A DNA stretch of 64,000 nucleotides from assembly GCF_031157375.1 (NCBI RefSeq), contig NZ_JAVIFV010000001.1, forward strand, positions 744,001-808,000. The letters are read 5' to 3'. How positions within the stretch are numbered: the stretch's first letter is position 1; each line of letters starts with the position of its first letter. Below, in pieces: positions 42,289 through 50,869 of the stretch. The position numbers were made by a program, and so were the translations under genes. Below the pieces are notes generated by a model. The model was not told the origin of the DNA and ran no database searches. It worked only from the letters and a program-made list of their open reading frames with translations. The DNA comes from Sphingosinicella sp. LHD-64 (GTDB lineage Bacteria > Pseudomonadota > Alphaproteobacteria > Sphingomonadales > Sphingomonadaceae).

Positions 42289-43565
42289 ACGCGCCGCGCC
42301 AGGGTCTCGCGCATCTGCACGCGGCCGCCTCGACCGGCAGTGCGGGCTTTTTGCGTTCGGCCGACGAATTTCTTATCGACGACGCGATGGACGTTACCGA
42401 TCTGCGCGTCGCCATCTTCAGCGGCAACTACAATTATGTCCGCGACGGCGCCAATCAGGCGCTGAACCGGCTCGCCGACTATCTGCTGCGTCAGGGCGCG
42501 GCAGTGCGGGTTTATTCGCCGACGACGAAGACGCCGGCCTTCGAGCCCAAGGGCGATCTGGTCTCCGTGCCGGCGCTGCCGATCCCGGGCCGTTCGGAAT
42601 ATCGGATCGGTCTCGCATTGCCGCCAAGCGTCCGGCGCGATCTCAAGGCCTTCCGCCCGACCATCTTCCATGTCGCCAGCCCCGAGTTCACCGGCCATCG
42701 CGCGGTGACATTGGCGCGCGACTGGGACTTGCCGGTCGTGGCATCGGTCCACACCCGTTTCGAGACCTACCCGCGTTATTACGGCCTCGCCTTCCTGGAG
42801 CCGGTCGTGCTGGCGATCCTCAGGCGCTTCTACCGGCGCTGCGACGCGATCTTCGCGCCGTCGGATTCGATGGCGCAGCTGCTGCGCGACCAGCGGATGA
42901 ACTATGACGTCGGCATCTGGACGCGCGGCATCGACCGGGAGGTCTTCAATCCGGGCCGGCGCGACCTGCAATGGCGCCGGAGCCTGGGCATCGCGGATGA
43001 GGATGTGGTGATCGGTTTCACCGGCCGGCTCGTGATGGAGAAAGGCCTCGACGTTTTCTCCGACACGATCGACCGGCTGCGCCGCCGCGAGATTCCCCAC
43101 AAGGTGCTGATCGTCGGCGAAGGGCCGGCGCGCGACTGGTTCGAGCAAAGGCTGCCGGATGCGATCTTCACCGGCTTCCAATCAGGCCCGGACCTCGGCC
43201 GCGCCGTCGCCTCGATGGACATGCTGTTCAATCCGTCCGTCACCGAGACGTTCGGCAACGTGACGCTGGAGGCGATGGCCGCGGGCCTGCCGGTGGTGGC
43301 CGCCCGCGCCACGGGGAGCGAGAGCCTGGTCGAGGACGGCGTCACCGGCCGCCTCGTCCGCCCGGGCGCGATCCACATCTTCTGCGAGGCGCTTGGCCGC
43401 TACTGTCGCGACGCCGATGTCCGCCGTGCGGCCGGTGCCGCCGGCGAGGCGGCCAGCCGCCGCTATGGCTGGGACGAGGTCAACCAGGAACTGGTCGACT
43501 CCTATCTTCGCGTCATCCGCCAGCACAGCCAGGGCGGACGGCAGAGACCAAGCCCGGTGCCTTAA
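42285..43565 (+). CDS. glycosyltransferase family 4 protein
   Basis: 426 aa, GT-B fold. The N-terminal domain begins LRVAIFSGNYNYVRDGANQALNRL; the C-terminal donor domain has GFTGRLVMEKGLDVF, IVGEGPARDWFEQ, and the NDP-sugar motif PSVTETFGNVTLEAMAAGLPVVA with the conserved Glu. Similar proteins transfer mannose or glucuronic/glucosyl residues to lipids. GTG 42285 overlaps the small ORF upstream; ATG 42387 is an alternative that removes 34 residues. The stop overlaps that of the convergent DUF2218 gene. Confidence 0.88.
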   Translation: MNAPRQGLAHLHAAASTGSAGFLRSADEFLIDDAMDVTDLRVAIFSGNYNYVRDGANQALNRLADYLLRQGAAVRVYSPTTKTPAFEPKGDLVSVPALPIPGRSEYRIGLALPPSVRRDLKAFRPTIFHVASPEFTGHRAVTLARDWDLPVVASVHTRFETYPRYYGLAFLEPVVLAILRRFYRRCDAIFAPSDSMAQLLRDQRMNYDVGIWTRGIDREVFNPGRRDLQWRRSLGIADEDVVIGFTGRLVMEKGLDVFSDTIDRLRRREIPHKVLIVGEGPARDWFEQRLPDAIFTGFQSGPDLGRAVASMDMLFNPSVTETFGNVTLEAMAAGLPVVAARATGSESLVEDGVTGRLVRPGAIHIFCEALGRYCRDADVRRAAGAAGEAASRRYGWDEVNQELVDSYLRVIRQHSQGGRQRPSPVP

Positions 43566-43885
43566 GCCACGTCCTTCCAGTCATAGGTCAATGGCGCTTC
43601 GCGGAACGCGAATCTGTCGATGTGGCGCTCGACGGCGCCCTTGAGCGCGTCGAGCTGACCGGGCGCCGACGCCTCGATCCGGCAATCGAGCGCATCCGGT
43701 TCGGCGACCATCGTGAAGACGGCGTCGCCCGGCCAGTTGGCGCCGCGCGCGTTGCGGGGGAAGATCACCTCCCCCCGCTCCGCGTCGAACTCGACCGCCA
43801 TATTGTGCGCCCAGTGCTTGCACAGCTGCTGAAGATAGCGGCTGGCGCTCTTCGTCGGGACGCGCGCAGTGCTGGTCGTCGCCAT
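43562..43885 (-). CDS. DUF2218 domain protein
   Basis: 107 aa. It matches DUF2218 over its full length: RYLQQLCKHWAHNMAVEFDAERGEVIFPRN and the C-terminal LKGAVERHIDRFAFREAPLTYDW. The family is small and soluble, and often sits beside regulators or siderophore-related genes; its function is not known. It starts 2 bases after the stop of the PadR gene, so the two form an operon under PadR control. Confidence 0.85.
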   Translation of the reverse strand: MATTSTARVPTKSASRYLQQLCKHWAHNMAVEFDAERGEVIFPRNARGANWPGDAVFTMVAEPDALDCRIEASAPGQLDALKGAVERHIDRFAFREAPLTYDWKDVA

Positions 43886-43887
43886 CG

Positions 43888-44505
43888 CTACAGCCGCTCG
43901 ATCTTCTGCGCGGCCTCGTCGAGGATTTCCGCGATCTTGTGCAACGTGCCTTCGTCCACGTCGTCGCGGGTGGCGCGGTGCCAGAGCGCGGAGAGCAGGT
44001 TGGCGACCGAGCGCTTGATCGGGGCGCCGCCGGCCTTGCGCTGGTCGCTGCCCAGGCCTTCGAGCCGCGCGAACAGGCTTTCGACCTCGTCCGACTTCTC
44101 GTCGAGATGGGTCGCGCCCTCCATCGTGACCGCGAACGCCTTGCGCGCGCCCTCCGTCTGCTGCTCCTCGATGAGGCCCATATCCTGGAGCATCGTGAGG
44201 GTCGGATAGACGACGCCGGGGCTCGGCGCATAGGCGCCGTGGGTGAGTTCCTCGACCGCGCGGATGAGGTCATAGCCGTGGCGCGGCTGATCGGCGATCA
44301 GCTTCAACAGCACCAGCCGGAGTTCGCCCGAGTCGAACACCCGCCGGCGCCCGCGGCCGCCGCCATGATGGCGCCCGCCCCAGTCACTCCAATCGCCCCA
44401 GCCGCGTCCCCAAGCCCGGCCACCGCCGAAGCCCATGGCGAACAGCCCTGCCGGAATCTCGAAGCCGCGCGGACCGCAATCGCCGCGCATCCTGAATCTG
44501 CCCAT
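43888..44505 (-). CDS. PadR-family transcriptional regulator
   Basis: 205 aa. A Gly/Arg/Trp-rich N-terminus (about residues 1-55) precedes the PadR winged helix (GELRLVLLKLIADQPRHGYDLIRAVEE, then SPGVVYPTLTMLQDMGLIEE). The C-terminal helix (SLFARLEGLG to the end) would mediate dimerisation. The Gly/Arg-rich N-terminal extension is seen in several proteobacterial PadR proteins. Three palindromes lie in its promoter, so it is probably autoregulated. The DUF2218 gene follows in the operon. Confidence 0.9.
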   Translation of the reverse strand: MGRFRMRGDCGPRGFEIPAGLFAMGFGGGRAWGRGWGDWSDWGGRHHGGGRGRRRVFDSGELRLVLLKLIADQPRHGYDLIRAVEELTHGAYAPSPGVVYPTLTMLQDMGLIEEQQTEGARKAFAVTMEGATHLDEKSDEVESLFARLEGLGSDQRKAGGAPIKRSVANLLSALWHRATRDDVDEGTLHKIAEILDEAAQKIERL

Positions 44506-44517
44506 GAGGCTTTCTCC

Positions 44518-44572
44518 TATCTAAGATAGGCTGAGATATATCTTAATGATTGATGCAGTCAAGATATATCTT
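44518..44572. promoter_or_regulatory. triple palindromic PadR operator
   Basis: TATCTAAGATA (44518-44528), AGATATATCTT (44534-44544) and AAGATATATCTT (44561-44572) lie just upstream of the PadR start. The last two are near-identical dyads about 27 bases apart. They fit the ATGT/AT-rich dyads bound by PadR proteins and are A+T rich in a G+C-rich genome. Confidence 0.65.
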
Positions 44573-44605
44573 GCAAATTGTCGGACGTCTCCACCCAAGC
44601 CGGCG

Positions 44606-44692
44606 CGTCGCCCCGGCGCAGGCCGGGGCCTCGTGGGGTGAAAAGCTCTGCGGGTGAGTCTCGCCGAGATCCCGGCCTCCGCCGGGATGACG
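44606..44692. repeat. palindromic repeat downstream of the S9 peptidase gene
   Basis: CGTCGCCCCGGCGCAGGCCGGGG at one end and CCCGGCCTCCGCCGGGATGACG at the other: each arm folds alone and the two arms can also pair with each other. A member of the CCCGGCGAAGGCCGGG family. Confidence 0.75.
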
Positions 44693-44694
44693 AG

Positions 44695-46923
44695 CTACCG
44701 GGCGGGAGGCGTCTCGACCTCCCCATCCCGCACCGTGCGATTGAGGAAGTTCTCGATCGTGCGCCACAGATGGAGCTGGCGGGCTTCGCCGCTGACGCCG
44801 TGGGTGGCGCCGGGATAGACCATCATCTCGAACGGGAAGCTGCGGCCCTGCAGCGCGCCCATCAGCACGGTCGAATTCTCGAACACGACATTGTCGTCGG
44901 CCATGCCGTGGATGAGCAGCAGATTGTCGGTGATGCGGCTCGACGGCGGGACGGCGCCGGCGGCCTGGTAGGGTGCCGGATCGATCGCGGGGTTGCCGAG
45001 ATAGCGCTCGGTATAGTGGGTGTCGTAGAGTTCCCAGCGCGTGACCGGGGCGCCGGAGACGCCGGCGCGGAAGGTGCCCGGCGCGGCCTCCAGGAGCCGC
45101 AGCGTCATGTAGCCGCCATAGGACCAGCCGTTGACCGCGATCCGGTCGCCGTCGACGAAATCCCGAGTCCTGAGCCAGGCGACGCCGGCGAGCTGGTCCT
45201 CGACCTCGACCGTGCCCATCGCATGATAGATCGCGTCCTCGAACGCCTTGCCGCGGTCGGGCGAGCCCCGATTGTCGATCGAGAAGACGATCCAGCCTTG
45301 CTGGACGAGATATTCGTGCAGAGGGTTGACCCAGGCGCGTGTCACCTGCCGTCCCGAGCCCGGGCCGCCATAGACCTGGACGAAGACCGGATAGCGCCGC
45401 CCGGGCTCGCGCGCCGGGGAGAGCATGCGGTAATGGAGCTCGGTGCCGTCGCTCGCGTGGATCGTGCCGAAAGTCGGTGCGACATGGGCGGCACGGAACG
45501 GACCGTAGGGATGCGAATCGTCCAGCCGGTTCTCCTCGATCCAGGCGAGCCGCTCGCCGCGGGCGTCGGCGAGATAGACCTGGGTCGGCTGGGTCGGGCT
45601 GGAGCGGGTGACGAGCGCGCGGGTGGCGCGACCGTCCATCTCCGCCACGTTCCAATAGCCTTGCTCGGTCAGCCGCCGGGGCGTGCCCGGCCGGTTCATG
45701 TCGATGCTGTAGAGATGCTGCTCGAGCGGGGTATCGAGATTGCCGGTGAAGTAGATCCGGCCCGACGTCTCGTCGACGCCCTCGATCGACTTCACAGCCC
45801 AGTCGCCGCGGGTGAGCTGTGTCCAGCGCCCGCTGCGGAACCGGTAGATGTGCGAATAGCCGGAGCGCTCCGAGGTCCAGAGCAGGCTGCCGTCGCGCAG
45901 CGGGCGGAGATTGTCGTGGAGGTTGAGCCAGGTGTTCGACGTCTCGCTGAACAGGATTGTCGAGCGCCCTGTCGCGGGATCGACGCTGAGCAGGTCGAGC
46001 CGCTTCTGGTCGCGGCTCTCGCGCTGGACGAAGAGCGTGCGGCCGTCGGCGCTCCAGTTCACCCGGGCGAGGTAGATGTCGGTGTCGGCGCCGAGATCGA
46101 CCTTCACCCGGCCCGAGCCGTCAGGCGCCATCACGTAGAGCTCGACCAGCGCATTGGGCGTGCCGGCGGCGGGGTAGCGCTGCTCGTAGACGCGGGTGCC
46201 TTCGGTGCCGATCGCGGTGCGGGTGACGGTGCGCACCGGCGCCTCGTCAACCCGGGCGACGGCGAGATAGCGGTCGTCGGGCGACCACCAGTGGCCGGTG
46301 TGGCGGTCCATCTCCTCCTGCGCGACGAACTCGGCCGAGCCCCAGCTCACCGTTCCGGCGCCGTCGGTGGTGAGGCGGCGCTGGTTCTGGCCGGTCGCCT
46401 CGACGACATGGAGATTCTGGTCACGCACGAAGGAGAGGTAGCGGCCGGTGCGCGAGACCTGGGCGTCGAGCTCGGTCTCGGGCGTGGCTGTCACCCGGCG
46501 GACATTGCCGTCGAGGCCAGCGAGATAAAGGTCGCCGTCGAGCGGCACGAGGATGCCGCGGCCGTCCGGCGCCCAGTCGTAGCTCACGATGCCGCGCACT
46601 CCGGAGAGCCGGGCGCGCTCGCGACGCATCATCTCTTCCTCGGAGAGTTGCGCGCCCGTACCGACACGAGCGCTGTCGACCAGCATCCGGGCCTCGCCAG
46701 TGGTCGTGTCGACCGCCCAGAGATCGAACCGGTCGCGGTCGTCGGCGCGGTTGCGCAGCAGCGTGGCGAGCCGGCCGTCGGGCGACAGCTTCAGCAGCCG
46801 CGGGGTCGGGCCGGAGAGCGACGGGCTGGCGAAGATCCGCTCGAGCGTGAGTTGCCCGGCCTGGGCGGCGGTGACGGGGACGGCGGCCGCGATCATCGCG
46901 GCGAGGGGAAGAAGCGTGCGCAT
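44695..46923 (-). CDS. S9B family peptidase (dipeptidyl peptidase IV-like)
   Basis: 742 aa. It has a signal peptide (MRTLLPLAAMIAAAVPVTAAQA), an eight-bladed-type beta-propeller region (about residues 40-470) containing the DPP IV EE signature (SAEFVAQEEMDRHTG), and a C-terminal alpha/beta hydrolase domain with nucleophile in NGWSYGGYMTLRL, Asp in GMADDNVVF and His in GATHGV. It should remove X-Pro or similar dipeptides in the periplasm. ATG 46923 is chosen; an upstream GTG (46932) would add three residues. A terminator of the rplS transcript lies just before it. Confidence 0.9.
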   Translation of the reverse strand: MRTLLPLAAMIAAAVPVTAAQAGQLTLERIFASPSLSGPTPRLLKLSPDGRLATLLRNRADDRDRFDLWAVDTTTGEARMLVDSARVGTGAQLSEEEMMRRERARLSGVRGIVSYDWAPDGRGILVPLDGDLYLAGLDGNVRRVTATPETELDAQVSRTGRYLSFVRDQNLHVVEATGQNQRRLTTDGAGTVSWGSAEFVAQEEMDRHTGHWWSPDDRYLAVARVDEAPVRTVTRTAIGTEGTRVYEQRYPAAGTPNALVELYVMAPDGSGRVKVDLGADTDIYLARVNWSADGRTLFVQRESRDQKRLDLLSVDPATGRSTILFSETSNTWLNLHDNLRPLRDGSLLWTSERSGYSHIYRFRSGRWTQLTRGDWAVKSIEGVDETSGRIYFTGNLDTPLEQHLYSIDMNRPGTPRRLTEQGYWNVAEMDGRATRALVTRSSPTQPTQVYLADARGERLAWIEENRLDDSHPYGPFRAAHVAPTFGTIHASDGTELHYRMLSPAREPGRRYPVFVQVYGGPGSGRQVTRAWVNPLHEYLVQQGWIVFSIDNRGSPDRGKAFEDAIYHAMGTVEVEDQLAGVAWLRTRDFVDGDRIAVNGWSYGGYMTLRLLEAAPGTFRAGVSGAPVTRWELYDTHYTERYLGNPAIDPAPYQAAGAVPPSSRITDNLLLIHGMADDNVVFENSTVLMGALQGRSFPFEMMVYPGATHGVSGEARQLHLWRTIENFLNRTVRDGEVETPPAR

Positions 46924-46950
46924 GGCGCGCACCCTAGCCGGACCCGCGGC

Positions 46951-46989
46951 AAAGAAAAGGGCGGGGAAAGCCAGCGCCCTCCCCGCCCT
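46951..46989 (-). terminator. rho-independent terminator of the rplS transcript
   Basis: On the minus strand AGGGCGGGGA pairs with TCCCCGCCCT (10 bp), followed by TTTTCTTT. It lies about 100 bases after the rplS stop and before the S9 peptidase gene. Confidence 0.85.
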
Positions 46990-46994
46990 CGATC

Positions 46995-47077
46995 CGTCAT
47001 CCCGGCGAAGGCCGGGATCCCAGCGAGACCCGCCGTGACTTCTTGTCCCGAGACCCCGGCCTTCGCCGGCGTGATGG
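46995..47077. repeat. palindromic repeat downstream of rplS
   Basis: CGTCATCCCGGCGAAGGCCGGGATCC at one end and CCCCGGCCTTCGCCGGCGTGATGG at the other. It lies between the rplS stop codon and its terminator. Confidence 0.75.
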
Positions 47078-47085
47078 ACAGAGCC

Positions 47086-47472
47086 TCAGCCCTCGGCGAC
47101 CTCGGTGTGGCGGACGTCGCGGCGCTCGGCGATGCGGGCCGACTTGCCGGTGCGGCCACGCAGATAATAGAGCTTGGCGCGGCGGACGGCGCCGCGGCGG
47201 ACCACCTCGATCGAATCCACGTTCGGCGAATAGAGCGGGAAGACGCGCTCGACGCCCTCGCCGAAGCTGATCTTGCGCACGGTGAAGGAGCTGCCGAGGC
47301 CCTTGTTGGCCCGCGCGATGCAGACGCCTTCGAAATTCTGGATGCGGGTGCGGTCGCCTTCGACGACCTTGACGCCGACCTTCAGCGTGTCGCCCGGACG
47401 GAAGTCCGGGATCGCCTTGGTGGACTTGAACTGCTCGATGGCCTCGGCCTCGAGCGTCTGGATGAGGTTCAT
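47086..47472 (-). CDS. rplS: 50S ribosomal protein L19 (bL19)
   Basis: 128 aa. It begins [15 protein letters not shown] and has the family core [34 protein letters not shown] and the [37 protein letters not shown] end. It sits at the 30S-50S interface. The ATG overlaps the trmD stop (ATGA), so translation is coupled. The conserved trmD-rplS order is kept. Confidence 0.96.
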   Translation of the reverse strand: MNLIQTLEAEAIEQFKSTKAIPDFRPGDTLKVGVKVVEGDRTRIQNFEGVCIARANKGLGSSFTVRKISFGEGVERVFPLYSPNVDSIEVVRRGAVRRAKLYYLRGRTGKSARIAERRDVRHTEVAEG

Positions 47473-48215
47473 TTCTTCTGACCTTCGTCTTCGCGCTGCG
47501 CGCCAGAGGGCGGTGGCCTTCGTGCGCCCCCGTGGCGCGCGATCAGGTCCGGCCGCCTTAGCCGTGTCTCTTCCTCCGCCCGGCACTGCCGCCATGCGGA
47601 GATTTTCGCATGATCCCCCGACCGCAGCACCTCGGGGATCGTGCGCCCTTCCCATTCATAAGGTCGGGTATAATGCGGATATTCGAGCAGGCCGCTTTCG
47701 AAGCTCTCCTCCTCACCGCTTGAAGCCGCGCCCATTACCCCGGGAAGCAGCCGAACGCAAGCGTCGAGCAGGGTGAGCGCCGCCATCTCGCCGCCGGAGA
47801 GAATATAGTCGCCGATCGAGACCTCGACGAGCGGCCGCGCCTCGAACAGCCGCTCGTCGATCCCCTCGAACCGGCCGCACAGGATCGAGATGCCCGGACC
47901 GGCGGAGAGCTCGCGAACAAAGCCTTGGGTGAGGGGCCTGCCGCGCGGGCTCATGACCAGTATCGGCGCGTCGGGGCGGCGGGCCAGGACGTTGTCGACC
48001 GCGCTGGCGAGTACATCGGCCCGCATCACCATCCCGGCCCCGCCGCCAGCCGGCGTATCGTCGACCGAGCGGTGCTTGTCGGCAGCAAAATCGCGGATCT
48101 GCACCGTTTCCAGCGACCAGATTCCCTGTCCCAGCGCCCGCCCGGCCAGGCTGACGCCCAGCGGCCCGGGAAACATCTCAGGATAGAGAGTGAGAACCGT
48201 CGCGGCCCAGCTCAT
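47469..48215 (-). CDS. trmD: tRNA (guanine-N1)-methyltransferase
   Basis: 248 aa. SPOUT fold with the knotted SAM site ([40 protein letters not shown]) and the [27 protein letters not shown] segment. It methylates G37 of tRNAs next to the anticodon, which prevents frameshifting. ATG 48215 overlaps the stop of the upstream membrane-protein gene by ATGA. In relatives rimM comes directly before trmD; here two other genes lie between. Confidence 0.95.
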   Translation of the reverse strand: MSWAATVLTLYPEMFPGPLGVSLAGRALGQGIWSLETVQIRDFAADKHRSVDDTPAGGGAGMVMRADVLASAVDNVLARRPDAPILVMSPRGRPLTQGFVRELSAGPGISILCGRFEGIDERLFEARPLVEVSIGDYILSGGEMAALTLLDACVRLLPGVMGAASSGEEESFESGLLEYPHYTRPYEWEGRTIPEVLRSGDHAKISAWRQCRAEEETRLRRPDLIARHGGARRPPPSGAQREDEGQKK

Positions 48216-48553
48216 CGGGAACGAATCCGGCGCAGCCAAAGGTAAGCCGCGAGCGCACCCAGCGTGAGGCTGACGGCGACGCCGATATGTCCGAGCATAT
48301 AGACACCGGCTGCCGCAAGTGCACCGGCATCGCCGTGATCGTCCGTGCTGATGAACAAGGCGATCAACCCCGCACCGATCGCGACGATCAGCAAAGCCGA
48401 GACGAAGCTCGACCCCAATGTCAGCCAGCCGATCGGTGCCGTCGGCCAGCGTCGATGCAGGAGAGAGGCGGCGATCATCGCAAACGGCACCGGCAAGACC
48501 AGCAGGCCCACGACGAGGATGCTGAGGATCGCGTCAAGAATGGGACCGACCAT
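48212..48553 (-). CDS. hypothetical membrane protein between rimM and trmD
   Basis: 113 aa with three predicted transmembrane helices (about residues 5-29, 42-67 and 82-105) and a short basic end (LRRIRSR). Not recognised. ATG 48553 is chosen by the start of the first helix; a longer frame exists upstream but overlaps the previous gene's end and looks non-coding. Its stop overlaps trmD (ATGA), so it is part of the operon. Confidence 0.65.
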   Translation of the reverse strand: MVGPILDAILSILVVGLLVLPVPFAMIAASLLHRRWPTAPIGWLTLGSSFVSALLIVAIGAGLIALFISTDDHGDAGALAAAGVYMLGHIGVAVSLTLGALAAYLWLRRIRSR

Positions 48554-48697
48554 GACCAACGATCCTACCGGGATGACGCGGAACCTCCAAGTTGCAAGGT
48601 CGGCGCGAGGAGCAGCTGGCCGCGACCATCGTTCCACCAGCGAGGACCAGACCGGAGGCTTGCGATGGCATCCAATGGAGCTGATCCATGACGGCAC

Positions 48698-50227
48698 TCA
48701 CTGTGCCGGGGCGACGCGCAGGCGCAGAGCCTGGATCGTCGGCGGATTGGTCGGGCCGAGCAGGAGCTGGCCCTGCAGGTTGCCGCGTGCGCAGGCCCAG
48801 GTGAAGGTGCCGGCAAGCGCGCCGGTGGCGGTGATCGGCGCATCCGTGCGGCACTCGCCGACCGCGCCTTTGAGACGGGCGAACTCGCGCGCCCAGTTTT
48901 CCGGCGAGCGATCCATCAGGAAGTTCATTGCCAGCCGCGCGCGGCCCGGCTCGATGCTGCCGGCGCCGAACATCGCGGCGGCGGCGGCATAATTGGCGGC
49001 AAGCGCCTCGCTGACCGGAATCGCGCGGCCGACGAGCAATCCGGCCCGGCGCAGCTCGAGTGCGGTCTCCATGACCTGCGCGCCTGGCGCCGTGTAGGTC
49101 CGGCTGGAAAAAGCGAAAACACCCGTCCCGTGCTCCGGCAGCAGCATCATATAGGAGCCGTAGCCGGGATAACCGCCGCTGTGCCGGACGACGAGGCCGA
49201 GATCGCAGTCCTGCGCGGCGATCATGCCCATGCCATAGGCCATGGCAAAGCGGCAGGGCTCGCCACCGCTCAGGCCCGGGCGGGTCTGCGTCGAGACGAA
49301 GTTGAGGCCTTGGGCGAGCTCGCGTACGCTCGATCGGCGCACCGGCCCCTGCTCCGGCCCGTCCCGCGCCGGCCAGGCGGAGAGGAGGAAAGCGACCCAG
49401 CGGGCATAGTCGCTCGCGCTGGTCTGGACCCCGCCCATCGATCCGAACACGCCGTCGCGCATGTCGGGCTCGCGCGCATGCGCCTCATTCTCCCAGCGAT
49501 AGCCGATCGCGCGTCGCTCCCGGGGGAAGGCGGAAATGTCGTAGCCGGTGGAGGCCATGCCGAGCGGGCGCATGACCTCCTCGCGGATATAGTCCTGATA
49601 GGGCCGGCCGGAGACGTTGGTGACGATCCGCCCGAGCAGCGCGTAGCCGAAGTTCGAATATTCGAACCGCGTCTGCGGCGCCCGGGTGAAAGGGACGCCC
49701 GCGCGCAGCATGCGGGTGAACTCGGCTTCGGTAAGGACCTGCTGGCGGTCGCCCCAGGGATCGTCGGTGACGAAGCCGCCGACATGGCTGAGCAGGTCGC
49801 GCACGCGGATGCGGGGCGTATCGGTGGTCGGATACCGCCAGTTCCTGAGTTCTGGAACATACTCTTCCGCGAGCGCGTCGAGCCTCAGGCGCCCGTCGTC
49901 GCGCAGCTTCAGGATGGCGAGCGCAGTAAAGGCCTTGGACATCGAGGCGATACGGAAAAGGCTGTCGACGTCGACCGGCCGATCTGATTCCAGATCGTGC
50001 CGCCCGGCCGCACCGAAATGGACCAGCCGGCCGTCCCGGACGATGCCCCAGACGAGGCCGGGGACGTGCTGTTCCTGCTGATAGCGGCGGAAGGTCTCGT
50101 CCATCCGGGCGGCGACCTGTTCGACAGTTGGGGGCGTTGCGGCAGGCGCCGTTTGCGCCGGTGCGGCCTGCGACCAAGCGGGCGTCGCTGCCCCCAGCAA
50201 CAATGCGGCGATCAATGCGTGGCGCAT
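48698..50227 (-). CDS. serine hydrolase, beta-lactamase class C-like
   Basis: 509 aa. It has a signal peptide (MRHALIAALLLGAATPAWSQA), the catalytic SMSK tetrad (IASMSKAFTALAILKL, about residues 94-97), the YSN motif (FEYSNFGYALLGRI) and an HSGGYPG motif in the KTG position. It belongs to the serine hydrolase/esterase/D-aminopeptidase group rather than true AmpC enzymes. The last ~130 residues form an extra domain. It starts 60 bases after rimM with GGGAGGAAAAGG as ribosome binding site. No terminator lies between, so it is likely read from the ffh-rpsP-rimM transcript. Confidence 0.85.
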   Translation of the reverse strand: MRHALIAALLLGAATPAWSQAAPAQTAPAATPPTVEQVAARMDETFRRYQQEQHVPGLVWGIVRDGRLVHFGAAGRHDLESDRPVDVDSLFRIASMSKAFTALAILKLRDDGRLRLDALAEEYVPELRNWRYPTTDTPRIRVRDLLSHVGGFVTDDPWGDRQQVLTEAEFTRMLRAGVPFTRAPQTRFEYSNFGYALLGRIVTNVSGRPYQDYIREEVMRPLGMASTGYDISAFPRERRAIGYRWENEAHAREPDMRDGVFGSMGGVQTSASDYARWVAFLLSAWPARDGPEQGPVRRSSVRELAQGLNFVSTQTRPGLSGGEPCRFAMAYGMGMIAAQDCDLGLVVRHSGGYPGYGSYMMLLPEHGTGVFAFSSRTYTAPGAQVMETALELRRAGLLVGRAIPVSEALAANYAAAAAMFGAGSIEPGRARLAMNFLMDRSPENWAREFARLKGAVGECRTDAPITATGALAGTFTWACARGNLQGQLLLGPTNPPTIQALRLRVAPAQ

Positions 50228-50287
50228 CCTTTTCCTCCCTCTCCTGCCGGCGGGAGATACAAGGTCCCCGGCCAGCGCGCCAGCGGC

Positions 50288-50773
50288 TCAGGCGAGGAAG
50301 GCGGGGTCGGCGACGATCCCGCCGTCGACGGGGTCGGCGATGCCGGGGCGGAAGGGGATCAGGGCGGACTTACCATCCGGCTTCTCGATCTCGAGCAGAT
50401 CGCCCGCACCGAAATTTTCGACCGCGACAACGACGCCGAGCGGCTTACCGGCCGCGTCGATGCAGGGCCGGCCGATCAGGTCGGCGTGATAATATTCATC
50501 CTCGTCGAGCGGAGGCAATTCGGTTCGCGGGATCGAGAGGGCCTGCCCGCGCAAAGCCTCGGCCGCGCTGCGGTCGGCGATTTCGGCGAAGCGGGCGATG
50601 GCGCCGTTGCTGCCTGGCTTGACCGATTTGAGGGTGAGCGCGCGCTCACCCGCGAACAGCCGTTTGTGCGCCTTCAGGCTGTCGACGCTCTCGGCGAAGA
50701 TCTTCAGGCGCACCTCGCCGCCGATGCCATGCGCTCCGGCGACGGCGGCGAGGATGACCTGTGGTTCCTTCAC
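50288..50773 (-). CDS. rimM: 16S rRNA processing protein RimM
   Basis: 161 aa. The N-terminal RimM domain (VAGAHGIGGEVRLKIFAESV) and the C-terminal PRC-barrel (YYHADLIGRPCIDAAGKPLGVVVAVENFGAGDLLEIE, ALIPF) are present. It binds S19 and helps 16S processing. The start is a GTG directly beside a palindromic repeat, with little ribosome binding site. A three-codon ORF (ATG ACG AAG TGA) from the repeat ends on this GTG (GTGA). A TTG upstream (50800) is an alternative. Confidence 0.9.
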   Translation of the reverse strand: MKEPQVILAAVAGAHGIGGEVRLKIFAESVDSLKAHKRLFAGERALTLKSVKPGSNGAIARFAEIADRSAAEALRGQALSIPRTELPPLDEDEYYHADLIGRPCIDAAGKPLGVVVAVENFGAGDLLEIEKPDGKSALIPFRPGIADPVDGGIVADPAFLA

Positions 50774-50775
50774 TT

Positions 50776-50859
50776 CGTCATTGCGAGCGGAGCGAAGCAA
50801 TCCAGCGCGGCCTCCGACGCAGTCTGGATTGCTTCGTCGCTACGCTCCTCGCAATGACG
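50776..50859. repeat. palindromic repeat between rpsP and rimM
   Basis: CGTCATTGCGAGCGGAGCGAAGCAATCCAG at one end and CTGGATTGCTTCGTCG...CTCGCAATGACG at the other: a long inverted repeat. The same family is seen at 60723-60818. It ends two bases before the rimM start codon. Confidence 0.85.
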
Positions 50860-50869
50860 AGGGAGGGTC

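Noticed and set aside
44578-47481. 967-codon plus-strand open frame
   Set aside because: It is antisense to the S9 peptidase and rplS, both well supported on the minus strand.
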